From assembly GCA_033675265.1 (NCBI GenBank), contig JAUJYZ010000775.1, forward strand, positions 366,501-430,500: DNA of 64,000 bases, read 5' to 3'. How positions within the stretch are numbered: the first letter of the stretch is position 1; each line of letters begins with the position of its first letter. Positions 1 through 10,592 of the stretch are shown here, in pieces. Made by a program: the position numbers and the translations under genes. Origin of the DNA: Actinostola sp. cb2023 (lineage: Eukaryota; Cnidaria; Anthozoa; Actiniaria; Actinostolidae). Below the pieces are notes generated by a model. The model ran no database searches. It was not told the origin of the DNA and saw only the letters and a program-made list of their open reading frames with translations.

Positions 1-149
1 GCTGGGGATCTCTCTGTCGAATGGGCTAGTGTGAGTCGTGCTGACGTCTTCTGTCGATGCCATTAATGGTGTGTTTTCGTCCCCCCCGTGTCGTTCTCTC
101 ATTCCTATCGCGTAATGATTATTATCTTTCTCGTCACTTTCAGGGGTCT
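1..149. other. Unassigned left edge
   Basis: No gene is visible. If the integrase remnant that follows on the minus strand belonged to a complete element, its 3' untranslated end and LTR would fall here or beyond the window edge, but I cannot recognise LTR termini in this stretch. Confidence 0.3.
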
Positions 150-608
150 CTACAGATCTAGGAGATCTGACGGCAAACTCTTTACGCGGGCGTTTACTTG
201 TCGGTTTTTGCTCCATTTCATATAACGGTAGCGGACATGGAAGCAGTAGAATCCTATGTATAGGGTTCTTTTCCTCCCCACACCATCTTCTCTGCGAATG
301 ATGTACACAGGGATGTCTTGAAGTTCGTTCGGCTTCTTATCCACCACATAGACTTCCTTTTCCCATTTGTTGTCAAGTTTACCAGAGGGAGTTGAATTTC
401 TTACAAATACTCGGTCTCCAGGTAACAGTTTCGCTTCTCGTCTCTTGGCGTCATAGCGAACTTTGTTTCTTTTTGACGCAACTTGGGCATTCTTTGTTGC
501 AAGGTCATAGGCAACATTCAACCTCTTTCCAAGGTTTTCTACAAACTTGGATGAGTCCTTTCCATTTGGATGGCTTGAGTTGTTGTCGAGTCCAAACTGA
601 ACAGTCAA
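150..608 (-). pseudogene. Ty3/Gypsy integrase C-terminal fragment
   Basis: A 152-residue open frame resembling the C-terminal tail of Ty3/Gypsy integrases. It has a basic helix ending YDAKRREAKLLPGDRVFVRN, then a WEKEVYVV and PVYIIRRED beta-barrel-like segment typical of the region after the catalytic core. The DDE core, reverse transcriptase and protease are absent. Immediately upstream on the same strand (609-640) lies a short piece matching the middle of the gag reading frame seen at 5970-6010, so gag and integrase are joined by a large internal deletion. The apparent start methionine is probably an accident of that junction. The family assignment rests on remembered motif patterns. It is a non-functional relic. 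Confidence 0.7.
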
Positions 609-690
609 AATCTCTTATGTGGTCTAATCATGTCTTGTCACGTTTTTGTAGGTGGCTTCCTTCAACGCATGCTGCATGGTTCCGTTCTTA
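609..690 (-). mobile_element. Gypsy remnant: gag scrap plus LTR end
   Basis: Read on the minus strand, 690-641 matches the end of the LTR at 10654-10701, including the stretch AACGGAGTATTAAGAACGG that is completed across the foldback insertion at 4728-4745. It is followed by a gag scrap that shares GACAAGACAT and ACCACATAAGAGATTTTGAC with 5971-6008. This is a deleted Gypsy copy running right to left. The foldback element at 691-4727 was inserted into its LTR. Confidence 0.55.
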
Positions 691-1400
691 TGAGCCACTG
701 CCTCTAAATATCGAGAATCGGCGGACAGTTGCGAAAAATCGAATTTCGTTTTATTTCACCAATAGAACCCCTTTGGTGTACCATTTCCAAAAATAGTATC
801 GAAAACTTCAAGAGCTTTTTATTTTCTTCAAAATTGAAGAAAGTCGAAATTTCCTCAAAATAGCCTTCGGCCGACGATGACGCGAAGCGAAAATTAAGCA
901 TTTTCGATGTGCTAGCGTAGAAAAACCGACGGTTGTACAAAACTAATATTTTGCTACATACAAAGGTGTTATTTCCTCTTTCCAAAACACTAAAAATCTC
1001 TTTGGGATTTTAAATCTAACTATTTCTTTAGATCTCTAATTGAGATGCTATCGAAGCATCTGAACGAACTCGTAAAAATTACCTATGTTCAAATCCATCA
1101 AACGCTTCTTGGTACATGGAGTTTGAGCTTAAAAATATATGTATCTTAAAGCTTTACCATTGAACATGACTGTGTATAAATATTATTGATGCAGCTCTAA
1201 AACTCTTCCGGTGGGAAGCGTAAACACAAAACATATTTTTACCATTTGGTAATACGTTACACGTGCATAATGAGACATGAAATTGACAACACAACGTTTA
1301 AACACTAGAAATAAATACAACAAAATATACCAAGTTGTAAATATGCTTTGAATTCTCTTTATTGTTTCTAGGGATTAAATTTTAACTGATTTGATCTTCT
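691..1400 (+). repeat. Left inverted arm of foldback element
   Basis: This is the reverse complement of about 4035-4727. It contains matching landmarks such as CCCTTTGGTGTACCATTTCC and CTTCCGGTGGGAAGCG, which recur inverted in the right arm. Confidence 0.85.
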
Positions 1401-1668
1401 GATAAATGTCAAGTGGTTTTGGATTTCATTCGTTTTGTGTCACGGCATGTACTAGTATCGGATTGATCGAGACCAGTAAACATGGAAAGAACCTCTGCTC
1501 GCATGGTAGGACACCACCGACACCGGTTCCATTGATATTGGTATTAATATAATGTAATACGGACACTTTCTATGGCCCCGATGGTGTCCGTAATAACGAG
1601 GTTCCATTGTATTGATATAATGTAATACGGACACTTTCTATGGTCGCAATGGTGTCCGTAATAACGAG
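1401..1668. repeat. Transition zone with longer tandem units
   Basis: This lies between the left arm and the 16-bp array. The segment ATTGATATAATGTAATACGG occurs repeatedly with TCCGTAATAACGAGGTTCC spacers, giving about 70-bp direct repeats (1540-1690). It has no coding potential. Confidence 0.6.
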
Positions 1669-3050
1669 GTTCCATTGTATTGATATAATGTAATACCGGT
1701 GTCCAGATCAACCTGTGTCTGTATTAACTTCTGTCTGTATTAACCGGTGTCCCTGTTTACCGGTGTCCAGATTAACCGGTGTCAGTATTAACCGGTGTCC
1801 GTATTCACAGGTGTCCAGATTAACTGGTGTCTGTATTAATCGGTGTCTGTATTAACCTGTGTCTGTATTAACTTCTGTCTGTATTAACCGGTGTCCCTGT
1901 TTACCGGTGTCCAGATTAACCGGTGTCCGTATTCACAGGTGTCCGTATTCACAGGTGTCCAGATTAACCGGTGTCCGTATTAACCGGTGTCTGTATTAAC
2001 CGGTGTCCTTATTAACCATTGTCCTTATTAACCGACCGGTGTCTGTATTAACTGGTGTCTGTATTAATCGGTGTCTGTATTAACCGGTGTCTGTATTAAC
2101 CACTGTCGGTATTAACCGGTGTCTCTATTTAACCAGTGTTGGCCGGTGTCCGTATTAAATCGGTGTCCGTATTAACCGGTGTCCGTATTAACCGGTGTCT
2201 GTATTAATCGGTGTCTGTATTAACCGGTGTCTGTATTAACCACTGTCCGTATTAACCGGTGTCTCTATTTAACCAGTGTTGGCCGGTGTCCGTATTAAAT
2301 CGGTGTCCGTATTAACCGGTGTCCGTATTAACCGGTGTTTGTATTAACCGGTGTCTGTATTAACCGGTGTCTGTATTAACCGGTGTCTGTATTAACCGGT
2401 GTCTGTATTAACCGGTGTCAGTATTAACCGGTGTCTGTATTAACCGGTGTCTGTATTAACCGGTGTCTGTATTAACCGGTGTCTGTATTAACCGGTGTCA
2501 GTATTAACCGGTGTCTGTATTAACCGGTGTCCGTATTAACCGGTGTCTGTATTAACCGGTGTCTGTATTAACCGGTGTCCAGATTAACCAGTGTCCATAT
2601 TAACCGGTGTCTGTATTAACCGGTGTCCGTATTAACCGATATCCGTATTAATCGGTGTCTGTATTAACTGGTGTCTGTATTAACCACTGTCCGAATTAAC
2701 TAGTGTCCGTATTAACCGGTGTCTCTATTTAACCAGTGTTGGCCGGTGTCCGTATTAAATCGGTGTCTGTATTAACCGGTGTCCAGATTAACTGGTGTCT
2801 GTATTAATCGGTGTCTGTATTAACCGGTGTCTGTATTAACCACTGTCCGTATTAACCGGTGTCTCTATTTAACCAGTGTTGGCCGGTGTTCGTATTAAAT
2901 CGGTGTCAGTATTAACCGGTGTCTGTATTAACCGGTGTCCAGATTAACCGGTGTCCAGATTAACCAGTGTCCAGATTAACCGGTGTCTGTATTAACCGGT
3001 GTCTGTATTAACCGGTGTCTGTATTAACCGGTGTCCGTACGTATTATCCG
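1669..3050 (+). repeat. 16-bp minisatellite, block 1
   Basis: A tandem array of the unit CGGTGTCYGTATTAAC, roughly 85 copies. Variants include CAGATTAAC and a longer inserted motif TATTTAACCAGTGTTGGC. That motif recurs together with its neighbours several times (for example around 2120, 2260, 2730 and 2865), indicating a higher-order repeat of about 140 bp or a multiple. Confidence 0.9.
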
Positions 3051-3584
3051 GTTTCCGTATTTATCATCCCCAATATTTGTTTCAACCAATCAGAATCGAG
3101 AATTATCCCGTATCAAGACACTCTACTGTCCTGATATTCTACGGTATATCAGGACACTACTGTCCTGATATTATATATCACGGACAGTTGGTTAAAATGT
3201 GGTTCTAAATAAGAAACCATTGGCATTTTATATTACTTCCCATCATTTTAAGGGAAAATATGTTTCATTCAAAAGATAAATAAACATTTTGAACAAAACT
3301 GCGAACGATTGAACTTTTCCCGCCACTTCTCAAACTCACGGACGCATGCCAACAATATGCTAATTAGTTTGTATTTTGAAAAGATCGTCCTCGATGTTTT
3401 TAGTGAAATTCTTTCATTTTGGCGAAAAGAGTGGGATGATAAATAAATCAGTAATCGGTCAATTTTGGTTCGATTCCGCGAAATATCAGGACTCGTTAGG
3501 TCTTGCCATGGCGAACCATGGCTCGACCTAACTCGCCCTGATATTTCTCCGAATCGAACTAAAATTGCCCGATTATATATAATA
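3051..3584. other. Non-repetitive spacer with hairpins inside foldback element
   Basis: This separates the two minisatellite blocks. It contains repeated CTGATAT / ATATCAGGACA motifs (3120-3180) and a hairpin at about 3452-3577. The hairpin's arms include TTTTGGTTCGATTC / GAATCGAACTAAAA and AAATATCAGG / CCTGATATTT. No believable coding frame is present. Confidence 0.6.
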
Positions 3585-3935
3585 ATCGGTGTCAGTATTA
3601 ACCGGTGTCTGTATTAACCAGTGTCCGAATAACCGGTGTTCGTATTAACCGGTGTCTCTATTTAACCGGTGTTGGCCGGTGTTCATATTAAATCGGTGTC
3701 CGTATTAACGGGTGTGCGTATTAACCGGTGTCCGTATTAACCGGTGTCCGTATTAACCGGTGTCCGTATTAGCCGGTGTCCGTATTAACCGGTGTCCGTA
3801 TTAACCGGTGTCCGTATTAACCGATGTCCGTATTAACCGATGTCCGTATTAACCGGTGTCCGTATTAACCGGTGTCCGTATTAACAGTACCGTATTTACC
3901 GGTGTCTGTATTCACCGTGCGGTATTAACCGGTCT
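3585..3935 (+). repeat. 16-bp minisatellite, block 2
   Basis: About 20 copies of the same CGGTGTCCGTATTAAC unit as block 1, resuming after the spacer and in the same orientation. The last copies are degraded (around 3890-3930). Confidence 0.9.
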
Positions 3936-4034
3936 GTTATGATTTGGCAGTCATGTGGGTGGGACAAATCAGTTTCCGGCCTAAAAAACTGGGATATCAG
4001 TATAATTTCGGAAAGATTATGTTTTGATCTGATC

Positions 4035-4727
4035 AAGAAAATGAAATAAATTTAATCCCTAGAAACAATAAAGAGAATTCAAAGCATATTTACAACTTGG
4101 TATATTTTGTTGTGTTTATTTCTAGTGTTTAAACGTTGTGTTGTCAATTTCATGTCTCATTATGCACGTGTAACGTATTACCAAATGGTAAAAATATGTT
4201 TTGTGTTTACGCTTCCCACCGGAAGAGTTTTAGAGCTGCATCAATAATATTTATACACAGTCATGTTCAATGGTAAAGCTTTAAGATACATATATTTTTA
4301 AGCTCAAACTCCATGCACCAAGAAGCGTTTGATGGATTTGAACATAGGTAATTTTTACGCGTTCGTTCAGATGCTTCGATAGCATCTCAATTAGAGATCT
4401 AAAGAAATAGTTAGATTTAAAATCCCAAAGAGATTTTTAGTGTTTTGGAAAGAGGAAATAACACCTTTGTATGTAGCAAAATATTAGTTTTGTACAACCG
4501 TCGGTTTTTCTACGCTAGCACATCGAAAATGCTTAATTTTCGCTTCGCGTCATCGTCGGCCGACGGCTATTTTGAGGGAATTTTTTGAAGAAAATAAAAA
4601 GCTCTTGAAGTTTTCGATACCATTTTTGGAAATGGTACACCAAAGGGGTTCTATTGGTGAAATAAAACGAAATTCGATTTTTCGCAACTGTCCGCCGATT
4701 CTCGATATTTAGAGGCAGTGGCTCTTA
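4035..4727 (-). repeat. Right inverted arm of foldback element
   Basis: The inverted counterpart of 691-1400, ending at GGCAGTGGCTC (4714-4724). Both arms remain close in sequence, with only scattered substitutions and a few small indels, which suggests recent insertion or gene conversion between the arms. Confidence 0.85.
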
Positions 4728-5161
4728 TAATACTCCGTTAGAATTTTCAGAAGGTTTCATTTTCTTTAAGGGAGTTTTTTTTTTTTTTTTTAATCTTGTG
4801 TACGCTTTTTCTTTTTTTTTTTTCATCTTCTTTATTCTTTTTTGTATCATTTTCTTCGTCCATCTCATCATGGGGACCAAATCTCAGGATGTCTCCATAT
4901 CGATGGAACCGAACGAGGAAGGGACTGAAGAACTCGCAAAAGCTGCCAACTTAATTCGACGATCTGGATTATTCAATGTTGAACCGGTGGACCACTACGC
5001 TATTGGTGAAGAATTCCGCGACAGCAACGTAAACTCTTTTCACCACCTCCAAATTTCCGTCCTGTGGAAGTGCTTCTGGCCGTAGCAGATTCCTCGATGC
5101 CCAGATATTTCCTCAACCTCCACGACTGTCTACTTTTTCTGGCTGTGCAACGAAGACGGAC

Positions 5162-5173
5162 ATATCGTTTGAA
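5162..5173 (+). repeat. Target site duplication, left copy
   Basis: ATATCGTTTGAA here is repeated exactly at 5585-5596, bracketing the insert in gag. A perfect 12-bp duplication indicates retroposition of a SINE-like sequence. Confidence 0.85.
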
Positions 5174-5584
5174 ATGTAGTTCGTAAGGTTTCTTCAAGCG
5201 TAAAAAGACTCAGAAAAATACTGAGCCCAGACGGGATTTGAACCCGTGAACTCCTTGGATACTAGTCAGGCGCTCTAACCACTGAGCCACTGGGAACTCA
5301 TGTGATTAAGCAGGTCTTGGTTCGTATTAATACCCAGGCCGCTTAGGACGTACTCTGTACGATCAGCTAAGCGGAAGGAATCTTGTCAGATCTCAGTTGT
5401 TTGTAAGTTATATGGTAATTTGTCGCTTGGTAATAGTTAGTAATGTAGTTCGTAAGGTTCAAATATATCCCGGGTTGAAATCCCGTTGGGCTCAGTATTT
5501 TTCTGAGTCTTTTTACGCTTGAAGAAACCTTACGAACTACATTACTAACTATTGCCAAGCGACAAATTGCCATATAACTTACAA
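5174..5584 (-). mobile_element. tRNA-derived SINE insertion (rearranged)
   Basis: On the minus strand 5310-5222 is a tRNA-like head with an A-box-like TGGCTCAGTGGTTAGAGCG and a B-box GGGTTCAAATCCC. It is followed by a tail ending AAACCTTACGAACTACAT at 5174. A second, inverted copy of the B-box end plus tail sits at about 5467-5584 on the plus strand. Another tail copy is at about 5452-5395 (minus). The insert is therefore a foldback of SINE pieces. With its target duplication it adds 423 bp, a multiple of three. Confidence 0.7.
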
Positions 5585-6115
5585 ATATCGTTTGAAGCCT
5601 GGCAATTCGAAGTAAAATGTCTGGTATAGGATGGTCTTTATCCAAAGGACCTCATTACTCAAAGTGTACGACGATCATTAAAGGGCGAAGCCAGAAAACT
5701 AGTCATGCACCTCGGCGAAGGCGCATCAGTGGACGAGATCCTAAGAAAACTAGAAAGAGTTTATGGTGTCGTAGAAAGTGGAGCTGCTATTCTACAACGG
5801 TTTTACAATAGCCACCAGGAAGATGGCGAAGGAGTTGCTGCTTACGGTTGCCGACTTGAAGATACAATCAGTAGTGCAATTGACCGTGTAATGGTTTCAA
5901 GACATCAGGCAGACGAAATGTTACGAAACAAATTCTGGTCTGGCCTTAAGGACGACAGAGTCAAAAATGTGACAAGACATAGACTAGACCACATAAGAGA
6001 TTTTGACTCCCTACTGGCCGAAATGAAAGCTGCTGAGCAAGAGGTGAGAGAAAGTCCATTAGAAGTGGAGATCGAGTCAACCTGGGAGTCAGTTAGAAAG
6101 TGTACCTCGACCTAG

Positions 6116-6281
6116 ACGAGTGAGACATCCACCGAGATGGATGGCAGATCCAAATTGGGTCTGCTACCAACATACGGTCCCCACCATGCCTGCCACATCC
6201 ACCATCATCCACGTGTTCTTTCCACATCTTTGTATTAATTCTATCTACCTGATTATTTCTCATTTTCTCTCCCCCCATTTC
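6116..6281. other. Gypsy remnant internal junk before polypurine tract
   Basis: Between the gag stop and the polypurine tract. It lacks pol sequence, so this is where the internal deletion of the plus-strand element lies. No other feature is seen. Confidence 0.4.
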
Positions 6282-6293
6282 GAGAGGGAAGGA
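6282..6293 (+). promoter_or_regulatory. Polypurine tract of Gypsy element
   Basis: GAGAGGGAAGGA lies directly before the LTR start TGTAAGGGG. Its position and composition fit the plus-strand primer of an LTR retrotransposon. Confidence 0.65.
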
Positions 6294-6446
6294 TGTAAGG
6301 GGTCATGGGTATATGGGAGGTCCCATGGGAGGGAAGGAGTACTTAAGGCGGGATCGCATGCGCGAAGGGATACGAGTGCTCTACAAAAGAGAACAGTCCG
6401 GTGCGTATCAAAAAGTTCCTTAAACGTCTCCAAGTACACTCTCTAT
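6294..6446 (+). mobile_element. LTR, 5' part (plus strand)
   Basis: Matches the antisense LTR at 12543-12792 across TGTAAGGGGTCATGGG, GATCGCATGCGCGAAGG, CCGGTGCGTATCAAAAAG and ACGTCTCCAAGTACA. It stops at CTCTAT (6446), where foreign sequence begins. The LTR resumes at 10593 (CCCCATAAGTAG...), so 6447-10592 is inserted in it. Confidence 0.75.
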
Positions 6447-6529
6447 ACTCAGCGGTCTCACTAGTGCGCATATATGAGAAGACCACATTAGCATATTTCA
6501 GTTCATCGCAAACCTGCGCCGTGGCAGGT

Positions 6530-7255
6530 TCTCGCTCTCTGTGCTCGTCGACGTGGACAAATCTATGATTAAAGCCTGCTCTTTCGTCTCGGTCGTTTTA
6601 CAATTTATATGCTAGTATTTCAACGGTAGCAAGATTGGTCATTTTACTAACTCTATATCCTTTTATTTTTCTAGTTCCTCTAGCGGCTCCACGTGCATTC
6701 TCCTAGTCGCCGAAGATTCTCGCTCTCTGTGCTCGTCGACATGGACAAAATCTATGCTAAAGCCTGCTCTTTCGTCTCGGTCGTTTTACAATTGATATGC
6801 TCGTATTTCAACGGTAGCAAGATTGGCTATTTTACTAACTCTATATCCTTTTATTTTTCTAGTTCCTCTAGCGGCTCCACGTGCATTCTCCTCGTCGCCG
6901 AAGATTCTCGCTCTCTGTGCTCGTCGACATGGACAAATCCGGCTACGCTTAAAGCCTGCTCTTTAGTCTCAGTCGTTTTACAATTGATATGCTAGTATTT
7001 CAACAGTATAAGATTGGCCATTTTACTAACTCTATATCCTTTTATTTTTCTAGTTCCTCTAGCGGCTCCACGTGCATTCTCCTAGTCGCCGAAGATTCTC
7101 GCTCTCTGTGCTCGTCGACATGGACAAATCCGGCTACGCTTAAAGCCTGCTCTTTCGTCTCGGTCGTTTTACAATTTACCCTCGTATTTCAACGGTCGCA
7201 AGATTGGTCATTCTTTAACTCTCTATACTTTTATTTCTAGTTTCTCCAACAACTC
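6530..7255 (+). repeat. ~187-bp tandem repeat, four copies
   Basis: TTCTCGCTCTCTGTGCTCGT recurs at about 6531, 6717, 6905 and 7097, giving periods of 186-192 bp. Units differ by a few substitutions and by the presence of CCGGCTACGCTTA. The first and last copies are the most diverged. Confidence 0.9.
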
Positions 7256-7574
7256 CATGTGCTATCGCATTCTCCTGGGATGCCTCGTCTCTTAGGTTAA
7301 AGGGTCTGTCGTGTTTGCTTCTGGTGTTGTTTGAGTTTGTCTTGCAAGTATTGATTTTGTCGCGGTTCGACTTGCTCGGAGTACGTTGGGAGTAAGTATT
7401 GGATTATTTCTCGAGTTACTTCACCGGTTTCAGTACGTTTTGCCTCAAAGTGTAAATTTATCGAGTTGCTGTACCGACGTACTTTCAATTCAGTAAAGGT
7501 TAGGTCATAGTATCGGTATATTTTGTCGATCTTTTCGCGGCAATTGTAGGTCGTTGTAATTCATTTTTCTTTGC
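7256..7574. other. Spacer between two tandem arrays
   Basis: Single-copy within the window. A minus-strand frame at 7297-7488 has no recognisable similarity and no supporting signals. Nothing else seen. Confidence 0.4.
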
Positions 7575-8905
7575 ATATTGTTTAGCGGTAAAACTAATCC
7601 GCTATTTGGTCATGAGATAATTGGCATTTTATTTACTCATGGCAATTTGTTTTGTGCATGCATTTTTCTTTGCATACTGTTTAGCGGTAAAACCTGTCCG
7701 CTATTTGGTTGAGATAATTGATAATTGGCTCTTTGTTTACTCATGGCAACTTGTTTTGTGCATGCATCGTATTGTTTAGCGGTAAAACTTGTCCGCTATT
7801 TGGTCATGAGATAATTGGCTCTTTGTTTACTCATGGCAATTTGTTTGTGCATGCATTTTTCTTTGCATACTGTTTAGCGGTAAAACCTGTCCGCTATTTG
7901 GTCATGAGATAATTGGCTCTTTGTTTACTCATGGCAACTTGTTTTGTGCATGCATCGTCGGTATTGTTTAGCGGTAAAACCTATCCGCTATTTGGTCATG
8001 AGATAATTGGCTCTTTGTTTACTCATGGCAACTTGTTTTGTGCATGCATCGTATTGTTTAGCGGTAAAACTTGTCCGCTATTTGGTCATGAGATAATTGG
8101 CTCTTTGTTTACTCATGGCAATTTGTTTGTGCATGCATTTTTCTTTGCATACTGTTTAGCGGGAAAACTTGTCCGCTATTTGGTCATGAGATAATTGGCT
8201 CTTTGTTTACTCATGGCAACTTCTTTTGTGCATGCATCGCATTGTTTAGCGGTAAAACTTGTCCGCTATTTGGTCATGAGATAATTGGCATTCTATTTAC
8301 TCATGGCAATTTGTTTTTGGTGCATGCATCGTATTGTTTAGCGGTAAAACTTGTCCGCTATTTGGTCATGAGATAATTGGCTCTTTGTTTACTCATGGCA
8401 ACTTCTTTTGTGCATGCATCGTATTGTTTAGCGGTAAAAGTTGTCCGCTATTTGGTCATGAGATAATTGGCTCTTTGTTTGCTCATGGCAATTTGTTTGT
8501 GCATGCATCATATTGTTTAGCGGTAAAATTTGTCCGCTATTTGGTCATGAGATAATTGGCATTTTATTTACTCATGGCAAATTGTTTTGTGCATGCATCG
8601 TATTGTTTAGCGGTAAAACCTGTCCGCTATTTGGTCATGAGATAATTGGCTCTTTGTTTACTCATGGCATTTTGTTTGTGCATGCATTTGTTTCTTTACA
8701 TACTGCTTAGCGGTAAAACCTATCGTTATTTGGTCACGAGGTAGTAGTTGACATTTTTATTTACTGATGAAGGCAATCTGTTTTTAAATTTAATTTTGTG
8801 TATACATTTCCTTTGCATAATGTTTAGCGGTAAACTCTACCCGCTATTTGTTCATGAGATAATTGGCTCTTTGTTTACTCATGGCAATTTGTTTTGTGTA
8901 TGCAT
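7575..8905 (+). repeat. ~90-100-bp tandem repeat, about 14 copies
   Basis: The unit begins TGTTTAGCGGTAAAACTTGT, continues CCGCTATTTGGTCATGAGAT and ends with a GCATGCAT box. It contains a small dyad, TAGCGG ... CCGCTA. Unit length varies between about 88 and 98 bp because of an optional TTTTTCTTTGCATACT segment. The units form a pattern of alternating long and short types. Confidence 0.9.
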
Positions 8906-10270
8906 TTTTCTTTTATATTGCCTTGCAAATATTTAACACTGATTTTGCGGAGTTGCGTCATATTCGCATCTCACCGCAAAATATCAATGTTTTAATTTGG
9001 TCCAATATTTCAATATTTTGCTACTCTGTGTGTGACATGATATTTTGGCTCCATTGTTCCTCATGTCTTACTGTGCAAGCTCTTGTGATTTGGCACTGAA
9101 TTTATTGTTTAGACACCATGCGTGTTAAATTGTGTTGCCGTTCATGGTGTAGCAAAAATGTTATGGTCTCATTGCTCCTTATAGTTGCCTTCCCAGTACC
9201 CTCCCGCTCTAGGATGACAGTTTTGAAAGGGAACCTAATTTTCCTGTCGGATTACTGGCACTCAAAACTGTCATCCCCTGAGCCACTCCCCCTTTTGATT
9301 TACTTTAATTCTTGGTTTGCACATGACGTCATAGCTAAAATGTATCATATTCATCAAAACTATTTGTGTGATATCTTATTTATATCCATAAGAAAAATAC
9401 GTGTACATGTTCGACTTTTCATTTACTGAGAGTCAATTTTCTGACACGCAACACTGTCCCGTGTATCCTAAACCAGAGATTTAGTGAAATTTGCTTCAAA
9501 GCATGCGGTTTTTTTTTTTTTAGACTTTTTACTTGCTATGTGAGCGATATGTAAGTTTGATCTGATAAATGTTTCTATTGGCAAACTAGAGTTGTTTGTA
9601 ATATTAACGCGTGATTTTCATCCTTGATGTTTCGACGCCATGTTGGTGCGCTACAGTTGTACGCCAAGATGGCGGTCCCATACATTTCACACAAAACTAC
9701 GCACATTTGATATCGCTCATATCTCGGCATTTAAAGCGTCTTACAACTCAAACTTTGCTGGAGATACATGATATTGACTGCGCTTGTGGTTCTAAGACCT
9801 TTTGTTCAACCAAAGCCACAAAATACTTAAAGATGTCGTAAGTGCAAACCAGCAATTTCCCTTTTGTAAAATGCTTTAGGGAATTCGCGCCCGCCGTACG
9901 ATAGATCTCCCTTCAGAGTGGCTCAGGGGATGACAGAATATAAGTGCCATGTGACCTCTGTCAGCCGCCTCTTGGAGGTGTTTAGGTTGGGTTTAGGAGT
10001 GTGCGCACACCCATGCATGGAAACTCGTTTTAACTCCTCTCAAACATTGGATTGAATTACTCTCGATTTGTGAATGCGTCAGTGGGTTTTGAGTTTGGGA
10101 TCCGTGGTCGCCCTGCGGTCTTTTAGTTTGGAGCCCTGTGGTTTTTGAGTTTGGGGTCCTGCGCTTGTTTCATGTGTTTGGGGTTCTTAGGTTTGGGTTC
10201 TTAGGTTTGGGTTCTTAGGTTTGGGTTCTTGGGTTTGAGTATGCAGTACCGCAGCATCTTACAAAGCGGA
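8906..10270. other. Low-information tail of TIR element
   Basis: No gene recognised. It contains a hairpin (about 9209-9292) whose arms share GGATGACAGTTTTGA / TCAAAACTGTCATCC. A further copy of GGCTCAGGGGATGACAG at about 9921 is inverted relative to 9268-9285. At 10160-10245 a short GTTTGGGTTCTTAG repeat occurs about four times. The open frames here (9118-9429, 9611-9841) look like chance. Confidence 0.4.
10160..10245 (+). repeat. 14-15-bp G-rich tandem repeat
   Basis: About four copies of GGGTTCTTAGGTTTG, next to the right terminus of the TIR element. Superficially telomere-like, but the unit is not a known telomeric motif. Confidence 0.7.
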
Positions 10271-10319
10271 GCCAGGTCTCCCATTCTCATATGTGAGCAC
10301 AGTGAGACCGTGGAGAATA

Positions 10320-10328
10320 GAATACTAT
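10320..10328 (+). repeat. 9-bp direct repeat GAATACTAT (left)
   Basis: Lies between the two TIR elements and is repeated exactly at 10584-10592 after the second element. It is a candidate target duplication. Confidence 0.6.
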
Positions 10329-10583
10329 ACTCAGCGGTCTCACTAGTGCGCATATATGAGAAGACCACATTAGCATATTTCAGTTCATCGCAAACCTGCA
10401 GAGGGCGTTCTGCTATCCCGTATCTGTCATATTTATTTGAGGTTTCATTGTGCTCAACCAGACGGTTGCTCTCGAGAAATTTTCGCCCATCCCTCCCTCC
10501 CATGAGTTTTTCTTCGCCTTTTATTGAGAGCTCCGCCAGGTCTCCCATTCTCATATGTGAGCACAGTGAGACCGTGGAGAATA
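10329..10583. mobile_element. 255-bp MITE, deletion derivative of the larger TIR element
   Basis: Its first about 70 bp equal 6447-6515 and its last about 50 bp equal 10271-10319, with a different short interior. It is flanked by GAATACTAT on both sides. It sits head to tail with the larger relative, both inside one LTR. Confidence 0.7.
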
Positions 10584-10592
10584 GAATACTAT

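Larger units (their letters stand above)
691..4727. mobile_element. Foldback-type transposon with minisatellite core
   Basis: About 4.04 kb bounded by long inverted repeats. The left arm (about 691-1400) reads GAGCCACTGCCTCTAAATAT inward, and the same sequence reads inward from the right end (4724 downwards). The arms are about 700 bp each and nearly identical. The centre holds a 16-bp minisatellite and a short hairpin-rich spacer. No transposase frame is visible, so it is non-autonomous. Comparison with an uninterrupted LTR copy at about 10650-10680 (minus strand) suggests a TA target duplication. An alternative reading is a 4-bp TTAT duplication. Confidence 0.8.
4870..6115 (+). pseudogene. 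Ty3/Gypsy gag pseudogene, interrupted
   Basis: A gag-like reading frame. The start at 4870 is chosen because the preceding frame (from 4798) is only a poly-pyrimidine leader. The N-terminal segment reads in one frame to about 5030. The frame then changes, and the remaining gag (a PRLSTFSG-like segment from 5120, then SLKGEARKLVMHLG, LERVYGVVESGAAILQRFY and later helices) is in another frame to the stop at 6113-6115. There is an in-frame TAG at 5627-5629. A SINE-derived insert occupies 5174-5584. The helical pattern resembles retrotransposon/PNMA-type gag, a family assignment from memory. No zinc knuckle and no pol follow, so the element is deleted downstream. Confidence 0.7.
6447..10319. mobile_element. 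Large non-autonomous TIR element carrying satellites
   Basis: The left end CAGCGGTCTCACTAGTGCGC (from 6450) and the right end (GGTCTCCCATTCTCATATGT through GTGAGACCGTGG, 10275-10315) form imperfect inverted repeats. Exactly the same two ends, much closer together, recur at 10329-10583. The 3.87-kb body holds two tandem arrays (6530-7255 and 7575-8900) and no transposase frame. Superfamily uncertain: the 9-bp flank GAATACTAT and a CAGNG-like terminus would suit hAT. Confidence 0.6.

Noticed and set aside
5222..5300. tRNA gene on the minus strand
   Set aside because: A and B boxes are present, but the acceptor stem has mismatches and the sequence is part of a SINE with a tail and target duplications.
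10160..10245. Interstitial telomere repeat
   Set aside because: The unit GTTTGGGTTCTTAG is not TTAGGG, and there are only about four copies.
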